Source: JTS-AC122 sp050246015
GTDB lineage: Bacteria; Planctomycetota; Phycisphaerae; Phycisphaerales; UBA1924
Assembly: GCA_050246015.1 (NCBI GenBank)
Contig: JBFWWU010000006.1
Span: 1-64,000 of the forward strand
DNA length: 64,000 bases
Reading direction: 5' to 3'
Shown: one piece after another, positions 51,878 through 59,696 of the stretch
Layout of the letters: each line of letters opens with the position of its first letter
Numbering within the stretch: position 1 is the stretch's first letter
Position numbers and translations under genes: made by a program
The notes under the pieces: generated by a model
What the model was told of the DNA's origin: nothing
Seen by the model: the letters and a program-made list of their open reading frames with translations, nothing else
Database searches by the model: none

Positions 51878-53023
51878 TCAGCGGTTGCCGCCGCCCTGGC
51901 GGTCGACGAGTTTTTCGAGGAGTTCTTCGAGCCGCTGCATCCGCTTTTCAAGGTCCTTGAGTCGGGGACCGGGGACGGCGGGTTCGGCGGGGCTGGGCGG
52001 GGCATCGACGGCGGGGGAGCGCAGGTTGAGTTGCTTGGCATGTTCCAGGAGTTTGCGCCTGGCGTCATCGGCGCCGGGGCCGTCCTTCATGGATCGCTCG
52101 ATGAACTCCTTGAAGTGCTCGCTCATGTCCTGGGGGGAGGGAACGGTGCGGAACTCAAAGACGTGGTCGTCGTCGCCGGGCTTGAAGAGCATGGTTCCGG
52201 GCTGGGCGTCGGGGGAGCGCCACCACGTGGCGGGCTGCTGGGGGGTCTCGATGGCGTTGAGTTTGGCGGAACTGAGTTGCTCCTGGTCGTATTTCTGAAG
52301 CGAGAGTTTGATCTCGCGGCGCTCGCCTTTCTGGATGACGGTGAGTTTCACCTGATCGCCGGCGTCCTTGCTGGAGAGGTACGCGCGGATGTCCTCCTGA
52401 CCGGCGGGGGATTTACCATCCACGGCGACGATGATGTCGTATGGGGCGAGTCCGGCTTTGCTGGCGGGGAGGCCCTCGTAGACGCCGCTGATCATGGTGG
52501 CCTGGCCCGGAGAGAGTCCGAAGTGACCGGCGAGGGAGCGGTCGGGCTGGGCCATTTGGATGCCGATCATGGCTTTGGGGGCTTCGAGGGCGAGTTGGAC
52601 GGATTGGTCGGGCTTGATCTCGACGCGGCGCTTGGCCTGGTTGGGGGCGGTCTTGGAGTCGTCCAAGTGGATGGCGGAGCGCGCCCACGCGCCGGAACCC
52701 GAAGCAGGCACGGCGACCTGGATCTTCTGAAGGACGTTCCCGTGTTCGTCCAGGATGCTGATGTTGTCGGCGTCCTGTTTGACGCGGTCCAAGGGGACGC
52801 TCTTGCCGTTGCGTTCGACGCTGACGAGTTTGCCGTTCTCCATGCGGATGGAGACGGTGTCATCGTTGTCGATGACGACGACGCTCGAATCGGACCTGGG
52901 TGTGGAGGCGCCGTCGGTGACCCAGTGATGAGCGGTGCTCTGGGCGGGGGCTCCGGAAGCGGCGACGAGCAGCGCCGCGGCGGAGGTGAGGCAAATGCGC
53001 GTCAGGGTGCGGTTGAGAATCAT
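51878..53023 (-). CDS. Exported PDZ-domain protein (no protease domain)
   Basis: 381 residues from the ATG at 53023, with AAGGAG at spacing 8. A signal peptide (ICLTSAAALLVAASGAPAQ) is followed by a beta-rich N-terminal part and a PDZ domain at about 145-235 (GIQMAQPDRSLAGHFGLSPG, GVYEGLPASKAGLAPYDIIVAVDG, GERREIKLSLQ). Unlike DegP/HtrA it has no serine-protease motif (no GNSGG) in the rest. The C-terminus is an amphipathic coiled-coil (RLKDLEKRMQRLEELLEKLVD). It closes the operon of a sigma factor and an anti-sigma-like protein, so it may sense or scaffold in the periplasm during envelope stress; that role is inferred from position. Confidence 0.85.
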   Translation of the reverse strand: MILNRTLTRICLTSAAALLVAASGAPAQSTAHHWVTDGASTPRSDSSVVVIDNDDTVSIRMENGKLVSVERNGKSVPLDRVKQDADNISILDEHGNVLQKIQVAVPASGSGAWARSAIHLDDSKTAPNQAKRRVEIKPDQSVQLALEAPKAMIGIQMAQPDRSLAGHFGLSPGQATMISGVYEGLPASKAGLAPYDIIVAVDGKSPAGQEDIRAYLSSKDAGDQVKLTVIQKGERREIKLSLQKYDQEQLSSAKLNAIETPQQPATWWRSPDAQPGTMLFKPGDDDHVFEFRTVPSPQDMSEHFKEFIERSMKDGPGADDARRKLLEHAKQLNLRSPAVDAPPSPAEPAVPGPRLKDLEKRMQRLEELLEKLVDRQGGGNR

Positions 53024-53090
53024 CGGAAAGGCTCCTTGCACGAAACGGTGGCCGACTGGTTGATCGCTCCGGCCCGAGCGCCTTCGTTCA

Positions 53091-53771
53091 TTACAACTTG
53101 CCGCCGGATCGGGTCTGGCTGATGGGAACGGCGACGGGCCTGCCGCCCTCGTCCTGACCGACCTGGTAGACATCGGGGACGATGCGTCGCTCCATGAACT
53201 GACGCAGGAAGAAGACCTCGACGTTGCCGTTGGGGGTGGGGCGAGACTGGATCATGAGGACCTGGGGGACCTCGCCGACGACGCAGCCGTCGCGTTGGCC
53301 GACTTCGAGGTACTTGCTGAGCGCTTCCTGAGAGTTGGCGGGCTGCCAGCCGGCGGTGACGGGCCCTGGGGCGGCATCGCCGGAGCCGGGGAGGTTGCCG
53401 AACATGGCGCCGGCCCAGGCCAGGCCGAGGACGGCGGCGACGGCCCAGCCGCTCCAACGGGAGAGGGAGTAGGTCGGGCCCTGGCGGCGCCGAGCGGGGA
53501 GCGCGGGGGGGAGATCGATCTGATCGGCTCCGCGGAGGGCGACGGTGACGGCGCGGGCGAGTTCGGTCTGGTGCCTCTGCGAAAGAGCCAGGTCGCGCCA
53601 GACGGTGGGGTCGGCGGCGGCGAGGCGCGACAACTGCTGCCAGGCGGCGTCGGAATCCTCGTGATCAACAATGCGGGAGATCAAGACCTCTCGCGCGATC
53701 ACGTCGGCGTCTTCCGGGCGAGCGGCCGGCGCGGGTCCGTGTTGTGGGTTGACATCGTTCATACACACCAT
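53091..53771 (-). CDS. Anti-sigma-factor-like membrane protein
   Basis: 226 residues from the ATG at 53771, 11 bases after the sigma factor stop. Residues 1-100 are helical, charged and cytoplasmic (ISRIVDHEDSDAAWQQLSRL, DPTVWRDLALSQRHQTELAR), a plan used by anti-sigma proteins to clasp an ECF sigma. A single membrane helix (WAVAAVLGLAWAGAMFGNLP) is followed by a periplasmic domain of about 95 residues ending QTRSGGKL. No zinc-binding HxxxCxxC motif is seen, so it is not a classic ZAS protein. The partner is presumably the sigma factor just upstream. Confidence 0.72.
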   Translation of the reverse strand: MVCMNDVNPQHGPAPAARPEDADVIAREVLISRIVDHEDSDAAWQQLSRLAAADPTVWRDLALSQRHQTELARAVTVALRGADQIDLPPALPARRRQGPTYSLSRWSGWAVAAVLGLAWAGAMFGNLPGSGDAAPGPVTAGWQPANSQEALSKYLEVGQRDGCVVGEVPQVLMIQSRPTPNGNVEVFFLRQFMERRIVPDVYQVGQDEGGRPVAVPISQTRSGGKL

Positions 53772-53782
53772 CCAAATCTTCT

Positions 53783-54376
53783 TCACTGAATCGCGGGCTG
53801 GTCGGTCGTCTGGGTGATCGAAGTCCGCGGCGCCTGGGACTCGGCTCGTTCCCTGAGCATCCGGCGCCCGCGCGCGATGCGTGTTTCGATCGTTGACTCG
53901 GGCAGGCCTGTCACGTGTCCAATCTCCCGGTAACTCATGCCCTGCACACATCTGAGCAGGAGCGGTTCTCGATACCCCTCGGGGAGTTCGGCGGCGAGTT
54001 CGAGGAGGCGTTTGCCTTCTTCGGAGGCGGCCGAGGCATCTGGGCCGTCGGGCGTGGATTCGTCACGAACGAGTCCGAGCCTGACGAGTGCTCGAACGGC
54101 GCGGGATGGGCGGCGGCGCCCAGCGGTGTGCGCGGCGTTGAGCGCGACGGCCCGAAGCCAGGGCTTGAACGAGGCCGGATCGCGCAGGCCGCCGATCCTG
54201 GAAACCACGGAGAGCGCGACTTCCTGGAGCAGGTCGTCAACTTCCGTCTCGATGGGGCCGTGGGCGAGCAGAACGGCGGCCACCCATCGGCGGTGCTGCT
54301 CCCAAACGACGCGCAACGCGTCGCGATCACCATTGATCGCCTGCTGCACCAGCCTGTGCATCGCGAGATCGTTCAT
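53783..54376 (-). CDS. ECF-type sigma factor, first gene of the operon
   Basis: 197 residues starting MNDLAMHRLVQQAINGDRDA. Region 2 (EVDDLLQEVALSVVSRIGGL) and region 4 (LPEGYREPLLLRCVQGMSYREIGHVTGLPESTIETRIARGRR) are clear and separated by a Arg/Ala/Ser-rich linker, as in ECF factors. Upstream 54377-54596 (220 bases, somewhat AT-richer) should hold its promoter and may be its own target. It is followed after 11 bases by an anti-sigma-like gene and then the PDZ gene. Confidence 0.93.
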   Translation of the reverse strand: MNDLAMHRLVQQAINGDRDALRVVWEQHRRWVAAVLLAHGPIETEVDDLLQEVALSVVSRIGGLRDPASFKPWLRAVALNAAHTAGRRRPSRAVRALVRLGLVRDESTPDGPDASAASEEGKRLLELAAELPEGYREPLLLRCVQGMSYREIGHVTGLPESTIETRIARGRRMLRERAESQAPRTSITQTTDQPAIQ

Positions 54377-54596
54377 ACCTTCATACCGAGTGCTCTGTCC
54401 AACACCAAGACGCGCACCAAGGGATCACCCGTCAGGCGGCGAAAGAATGGAAGTTGTGCGCACCACATCGTTTGGGTAATGGGCGGTAGTGGAGAGATAT
54501 CGCCCCGTACATTAACGGACGTTCGGCACGATTCGGTTCGGTTAGTTCGTGAAGGTCGGGGGGAATCCATGCTGATGCGGCGACGCGCGTGGTGGA

Positions 54597-55781
54597 TCAG
54601 GACGCCGCCGCGGCTTCGTGACGGAGTTGTCCACAGGCGGCGGCGATGTCGCGGCCGCGGCTGGCGCGGATGTGAGCGTTGACGCCGCGGGATCTGAGAG
54701 TGGCTTGGAATGCGGCGACCGCGTTGTCGGATGGGCGAACGAACTCGATACCCGAGACCTCGTTGTAGCGGATGAGGTTGATGTTTGCCCGCAGGGTCTT
54801 GGCGAGGGCGGCGAGTTGCTGAGCGTGTTCGGGGCGGTCGTTCACGCCGCCCAGGAGGATGTACTCGAGGGTGATTTCCCGGCCGGTCTTATCGAACCAC
54901 TTCTGACACGCGGCGAGGAGGTCGGGGATGGTGGTGTATTCGGCCCAGGGGATGAGCGTGCGGCGCAGTTCGTCGCTGGGGGCGTGAAGAGAAAGGGCGA
55001 GGGTGACGGGGAGTTCGAGTTCGGCGGCGAGTCGCTCGATGGCCTTGGGGAGCCCGACGGTGGAGATGGTGATCTTGCGGGCGCTGATCCCCAGCCCGTG
55101 CGGGGAAAGGGTGGCGATCCGGCGGACGGCGGCCAGGACGTTGGAGAAGTTGGCCAGGGGTTCGCCCATACCCATGAAGACGACGTTGGTGATGCGGGCG
55201 ATCGGGTCGTGCTGCGCCTTGAGGAGGGCGCCGAGTCGCCAGACCTGTTCGACGATCTGTCCGGCGGAGAGGTTGCCGTCGAGCCCGCCGAGGCCCGAGG
55301 CGCAGAAGCGGCATCCCACCGGGCAGCCGACCTGGGAGGAGATGCAGGCGGTTCGGCGCGAGTTCCGGGTGTCGTCCTGTTCGACGGGGATCATGACGCA
55401 CTCGGTCTGTCGCGACGAATCGAGCGTCCCGGAGGAGCGCACGGGGAGCGAGATGGATCCGGCGTGCGGGCTGGATTCGGACAGGGCGTCGAGGACCGGC
55501 GCCGCGGGGGCGCGGTCGCGCCATTGGATGAGGAGTTTCTGGGTGCCGTCGGAGGCGACCTGATGGCGGACGGTGTCGCCGGAGAGGAAGAAGATGCCCG
55601 AAGCGAGACGTTCCCGGTCGAGCCTCGAGAGATTGGACATCATCGCGGGGTCCGCGATCCCCTTTTCGTAGACCCACTCCATGATCTGGTCGGCGCGGAA
55701 AAGGGGCATGCGGGCGCGTTCGCACCAGTCACGGAGTTGGTCGGGCGAGAGTGCAAAGAAGTGGAGCGGCGAGGCGGTCAT
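54597..55781 (-). CDS. rlmN: 23S rRNA/tRNA adenine-2 methyltransferase RlmN
   Basis: 394 residues from the ATG at 55781 (MTASPLHFFALSPDQLRDW). RlmN is a radical-SAM enzyme that methylates A2503 of 23S rRNA and A37 of some tRNAs. The radical-SAM motif is Cys153-x3-Cys157-x2-Cys160 (GCPVGCRFCASG); the second catalytic cysteine is in AACGQL near the C-terminus; VFMGMGEPLANF and TVGLPKAIERLA are family motifs. A 36-residue insertion (about 91-126, SESSPHAGSISLPVRSSGT) lies between the N-terminal domain and the barrel. It precedes the sigma operon on the same strand but with 220 bases between. Confidence 0.96.
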   Translation of the reverse strand: MTASPLHFFALSPDQLRDWCERARMPLFRADQIMEWVYEKGIADPAMMSNLSRLDRERLASGIFFLSGDTVRHQVASDGTQKLLIQWRDRAPAAPVLDALSESSPHAGSISLPVRSSGTLDSSRQTECVMIPVEQDDTRNSRRTACISSQVGCPVGCRFCASGLGGLDGNLSAGQIVEQVWRLGALLKAQHDPIARITNVVFMGMGEPLANFSNVLAAVRRIATLSPHGLGISARKITISTVGLPKAIERLAAELELPVTLALSLHAPSDELRRTLIPWAEYTTIPDLLAACQKWFDKTGREITLEYILLGGVNDRPEHAQQLAALAKTLRANINLIRYNEVSGIEFVRPSDNAVAAFQATLRSRGVNAHIRASRGRDIAAACGQLRHEAAAAS

Positions 55782-55898
55782 GGGCGCTAGATGATAGAAG
55801 TCGCGGGGTTGAGACACGGGGGCGCCCAGTGGCGGCGGCTCGACGGGGAGGCGGGCGAGGGAGCCCCCTCAGGGAAGCGACATGTGGCTCGGTCGGCA

Positions 55899-55925
55899 AT
55901 AGAGAGCAATAATTGAGCGTTCTAT
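55899..55925 (+). promoter_or_regulatory. Possible Fur-family operator upstream of the regulator
   Basis: ATAGA (55899-55903) and TCTAT (55921-55925) flank CAAT-A-ATTG (55908-55916), an imperfect inverted repeat 28 bases before the start of the Fur-family gene. It could be the site of autoregulation, but it does not match a canonical Fur or PerR box. Confidence 0.4.
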
Positions 55926-55952
55926 TCGCCGAGGGAGTGTTTCAGGAGATGC

Positions 55953-56426
55953 ATGCGCCACCTGGAGCCTGATCAGATCCGTGCCGAGTTCTCGAGGCGG
56001 GAAATCCGCTGCACGAAGCAGCGTGAGGATATCTACGCGGTGTTGTGCGCCAGCGAATCACACCCGACGGCAGAAGAGATTTTTCGCGAGGTGCGGTCGG
56101 TGCAGCCGGGGCTGAGCCTGGCGACGGTGTACAACACGCTGGAGACGTTTACCGAGCACGGGTTGTGCCGCAAGGTGGGGCTGGCGCCGGGGGCCGGGGG
56201 CGCGTGCCGGTACGACGCCGACATGTCGCACCATGTGCACCTGGTGAACGCGGCGGGGGACGTACGGGATGTGCCGGGGCACCTGGCGGAGGAACTCATC
56301 TCGCGGATTTCTCCGGAGTTGCTGCGCCGTCTTGAGCGTGAACTGGGCGTGCGCGTCACACGGGTCAACATCGACGTGCTGGTGGATTCGCGCGGGCGAG
56401 GGGGCGTGGACGGGCCGATTTCGTGA
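55953..56426 (+). CDS. Fur/PerR-family metal-dependent repressor
   Basis: 157 residues from the ATG at 55953, with AGGAG at spacing 5. The winged-helix DNA-binding domain is at about 15-90 (RREIRCTKQREDIYAVLCAS, HPTAEEIFREVR, GLSLATVYNTLETFTEHGLC). A dimerisation domain follows with SHHVHLVNAAG (His residues that can bind the regulatory metal). The Fur HHHDH-like and CxxC motifs are not complete (no Cys pairs), so it is probably a PerR- or Irr-like member whose signal is iron, manganese, haem or peroxide; which one is undecided. Stands alone on the plus strand. Confidence 0.9.
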   Translation: MRHLEPDQIRAEFSRREIRCTKQREDIYAVLCASESHPTAEEIFREVRSVQPGLSLATVYNTLETFTEHGLCRKVGLAPGAGGACRYDADMSHHVHLVNAAGDVRDVPGHLAEELISRISPELLRRLERELGVRVTRVNIDVLVDSRGRGGVDGPIS

Positions 56427-56445
56427 GCGGGCGAGTTTGACCGCC

Positions 56446-59400
56446 TTACCGGCCCGCGCCGTCGGCGGGATTCTCGGTCGGGAGCACCTTCCGGGGCAAG
56501 CGATCAAAGTAGCGTTTGAGGATGGAGTCGTACCGGCGCGAGATCGTGCGGTTTTCGACCGCGCGCTCGGCGCTCTGGCGGGCTCGCTGAACGGCTTGTT
56601 CGACCTGCCTGCGAGACACGTCGTCGGCCCCCGCGCGGCGCTGGTCGCCCGAGAGCCACTCGGCGATCACGCGGGCATCAGAAGAATCGCGGTCATCGGA
56701 GTTGGCTCGGGCATCGACCGGGACGGTGGGGGACTCATTGGGCAACTGAGGCGTGGCGGATCGGTTGTGCAAGCCGTCCTGCGCGCCGGCGTCGCCGCGG
56801 GGCTGGTCGGAGACGGGATCTGCTTCACGCCCGGACGGACGGGGTTGGGCAGGCTCGCGGCCCGCGGGCGAACGGCCACCCGGACGTGGCAGGGAACTGT
56901 CGGCGGCGTCGTTGCCGGGGGGCGCGTTCGTGCGAGCAGGTTCGGGGCCCCGGGGGTGATCTGGGGGAGAAGACGGGTCGCCGGCCGAAGGGGCAGGCGA
57001 GTCGGCGCCCGGCGAATCGGGCCTGCGGGGCTCGGCGTCGGGGGTGCCGGCCGGCGGATGACTCGCGTCGGGACGGGAGGAATCAGGGTCGGGCGAACTC
57101 GGGGAAGCGGGATCCGGAGTCGCGGGATCAGGGGTTTCCGGGCGCTGGCGTTCCTGCTGTGCCCAGCGCCGGGCTCGCTCGCGGAGGCGCTCTTTTTCTT
57201 CCGGAGAAAGGCTGTCGAGGAGTTCCTTGGCCCGCTGCTTCTGCTGCTCGCTGGCCTGACGGTTTCGAGCCGCGTCGCGAGCAGGCTTGTCCATTTGTTC
57301 GAGTTGATCGAGCAGTTTGTCGATCGCCTGCGATCCGTTTGCGGGTGATGGGCTTGGGTGATCCGCTGGGGAGTCGGACGGGCCACTCGGGTTCTTGTCG
57401 TGTGCCGGGCGTTGCTGTGGATGCTCGCCGGGGGCGGGCTGATTCCCGGCGGGTGATGGGTTGGAGGGGCCATTCTCGCCGGCGGCGGGCTTGGAGCCGG
57501 CATCGCGCGGGTTGTCAGCCGGAGCGGATTGAGGGTCGGGCGCGGCGCCCGGGCGCGCCCCCGGATCCGACTTGGTAGTCGTCGGCTTGGCCGAGTCGGG
57601 CGAGGCTGATGGGGAGTTGGCGCCGGGTCGAGCGGGGTTCGGATCGGTCTCGGGCGTGGTGGGTGTGGTCCCCTGCGGCGCCGCGGGCTTGGGTTCGGAC
57701 CCCGGCTCGCGGCCGGGCGGTGATTCCTTTGTGCCATCGGACCCGGGCCGGGTGTCGGTTCCCGGCCTTGGCTGATCGCTGGACGTTGAATCGGTACCCT
57801 GGGCCGGTGCGGGCTGAGACTCGGGCTTGGGGCGGGAGTCACTTGTTGACGAGGGCTTGCTGTCGGTCGGCGAGGGGCCGCCGTCGCTGGGGGCATTGGG
57901 CGGGGCCGCGGGCTTGGTGGCGGGGCCTTTGGAGTCGGCGCTCTTGGGGGCGTTGGAATCAGCGGGAGCAGGGAATCGCTCGGCGGATTGCTGATCCGAG
58001 CCGGGATCAGTCGGGGGCTTGGCCGCCGGGCTGGGCTGGGGCGAGTTCGATGACCCTGGATCGGCGCCGGCGGGGTCTGGCCTGGTCGAGTCCGGCTTGG
58101 GGCCGGTCGGCGAACGCGGGTTGGGTGCTGAACTGGGGAGCGTGGAATCACGCGGGGGGTTCGCATTCGGGGCAGCGGGCGGCTGCCGCAGGTCGTCGGC
58201 GGTTTGCTTGAGAGAATCAGCCAGATCCCGCGCCTGCTGGCGCGCCTCGGCGTCAGCCTGGCGCCTGGCGGCGTCATCGGCGAGTTTGCGGGCGAGGTCC
58301 TGAGCGGGCTCGCGCGGGACGCCGACGTCTTCAAGCCGGCGCTGCGCGTCTTCGGCCCGGTGCTCGTTCGTGAGCGAATCGATCTGCCGCGGGGTCAGCC
58401 CCTGCTCGCGGAGTTCTTGGGCGAGGTCAGGATCGAGCGGCGAACGATCCGAGGCGGGAGAACCGGGAGGCGGTTCGCTTGGACCCGCATCCGGTGAATC
58501 GGGGTTTGGATCGCGGGGTTTCCGAGGCTCGTCCGCCGAGGCGGGCGCGGCGCCGGGTGAGTCGGGTGGCGCGGGCGGCTGGTCGATCGAGCCGATATCC
58601 TGAGCCAGTCGCTCAAGTTCGTCGGCGTAGCGGGCCCGTTCTTCGGGCGAAAGGCGCGGGGCTTGCCGGGCGAGTTCGCGTACGGCGTCTCGCGCCGACT
58701 TGAGGTCACCCTGGCGCAGGGAGCGGGCGAGGGGGGTCTGCGCTGGAGAGGAATCCGCTGATTCCGGGCGCTGGGCGAGCCTGGCAAGGTGATCCTGGGT
58801 CGCGGCGGCGAGGCGCTCCTGGGCCTTGGCGCGAGCGTCGAGGTCGGCGGCGGACTGCTCGAGGGCATCGGACGACCGGGCGCGAGCCTCGTCGGGCGTG
58901 ATCGATCCCGCGCGGAGAGCCTGCTCGATCTCATTGAGCCGCGCGCGCTGCTCAGTGGACGAGGCGTCGGCAGTCGCGGCATCGGCCGATTCACCGGCGG
59001 GGGGCTCGACGGGCGGGAGCACCTCCGCCGCGGCGCGAGCGATCTCCTGAGCCGCGAGGATTCGCCTGGATTCGTCGGCCTTGGCGGCGGCGACTCGCTC
59101 GCCTGAGAGCCTGGCCCAAGCCAGTCGCGGCATCCAGACACCGGCGGCGACGGCGAGGGGGAGCAAGGCGGCGGCGAGCCAGCACGCTCGGCCGGGTCGG
59201 ATCGGGATGGCGCGGCGGAGGTCAACGGACGAAGCGGCGGCATCGGCCTCGGCCAGCGCGAGGGCGGCGAACGGGTCGTCCGCCGCCGGTGCGGTTGCCA
59301 GCCAGACGCCGGAGCCGAGGCGGTCTTTCAGTTGCAGGGCCAGATCGATGCGAGCGGCGGCGGAGAGGGGGGAGCGTCGATCGCGTGTGGCGAGCAAGAT

Positions 59401-59595
59401 GGCGGCGGCGGCGCTGAGCGCGACGGGGCCTGCCGCAAGAAGCGGCCAATCGACGCCCAACCCGATGATCCGATCTGCCAGGATGAGCGCGCACGCGGTC
59501 ACGGCGCCGACACTGAAGGTCTGTCCGGCACGGTGGAGCAGGGCGCCGGCGAAGAGGCGTCGCCGAGCGCGGTCGGTGAGCGTGCGGAGGCTCAT
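56446..59595 (-). CDS. Very long membrane-anchored protein with disordered Pro/Ser/Asp-rich body
   Basis: 1049 residues starting MSLRTLTDRARRRLFAGALL. Two or three membrane helices lie in the first 170 residues (VGAVTACALILADRIIGLGV; LLAAGPVALSAAAAILLATR; CWLAAALLPLAVAAGVWMP). Residues 180-370 are helical and charged with several Ala/Glu/Arg blocks. Residues about 370-1000 are low-complexity, dominated by Pro, Ser, Asp, Gly and Arg, with a helical stretch near KPARDAARNRQASEQQKQRA. The end (YDSILKRYFDRLPRKVLPTE) is ordered again. The N-terminal layout fits the DUF4175-type proteins seen in planctomycetes, by recollection. Function unknown. Confidence 0.7.
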   Translation of the reverse strand: MSLRTLTDRARRRLFAGALLHRAGQTFSVGAVTACALILADRIIGLGVDWPLLAAGPVALSAAAAILLATRDRRSPLSAAARIDLALQLKDRLGSGVWLATAPAADDPFAALALAEADAAASSVDLRRAIPIRPGRACWLAAALLPLAVAAGVWMPRLAWARLSGERVAAAKADESRRILAAQEIARAAAEVLPPVEPPAGESADAATADASSTEQRARLNEIEQALRAGSITPDEARARSSDALEQSAADLDARAKAQERLAAATQDHLARLAQRPESADSSPAQTPLARSLRQGDLKSARDAVRELARQAPRLSPEERARYADELERLAQDIGSIDQPPAPPDSPGAAPASADEPRKPRDPNPDSPDAGPSEPPPGSPASDRSPLDPDLAQELREQGLTPRQIDSLTNEHRAEDAQRRLEDVGVPREPAQDLARKLADDAARRQADAEARQQARDLADSLKQTADDLRQPPAAPNANPPRDSTLPSSAPNPRSPTGPKPDSTRPDPAGADPGSSNSPQPSPAAKPPTDPGSDQQSAERFPAPADSNAPKSADSKGPATKPAAPPNAPSDGGPSPTDSKPSSTSDSRPKPESQPAPAQGTDSTSSDQPRPGTDTRPGSDGTKESPPGREPGSEPKPAAPQGTTPTTPETDPNPARPGANSPSASPDSAKPTTTKSDPGARPGAAPDPQSAPADNPRDAGSKPAAGENGPSNPSPAGNQPAPGEHPQQRPAHDKNPSGPSDSPADHPSPSPANGSQAIDKLLDQLEQMDKPARDAARNRQASEQQKQRAKELLDSLSPEEKERLRERARRWAQQERQRPETPDPATPDPASPSSPDPDSSRPDASHPPAGTPDAEPRRPDSPGADSPAPSAGDPSSPPDHPRGPEPARTNAPPGNDAADSSLPRPGGRSPAGREPAQPRPSGREADPVSDQPRGDAGAQDGLHNRSATPQLPNESPTVPVDARANSDDRDSSDARVIAEWLSGDQRRAGADDVSRRQVEQAVQRARQSAERAVENRTISRRYDSILKRYFDRLPRKVLPTENPADGAGR

Positions 59596-59696
59596 ATGGA
59601 ATTGTACGGATGATGCGGGACGTCAGTTGAGCCGAACAGATGCCAAGAGACCACCGGAATCGGGACGGCGCGCGAGCGAGCGGCGTGGGTGAAGAG

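Noticed and set aside
51613..52068. Longer N-terminus for TypA
   Set aside because: The extension crosses the strong terminator of the operon before it and has no conserved TypA sequence.
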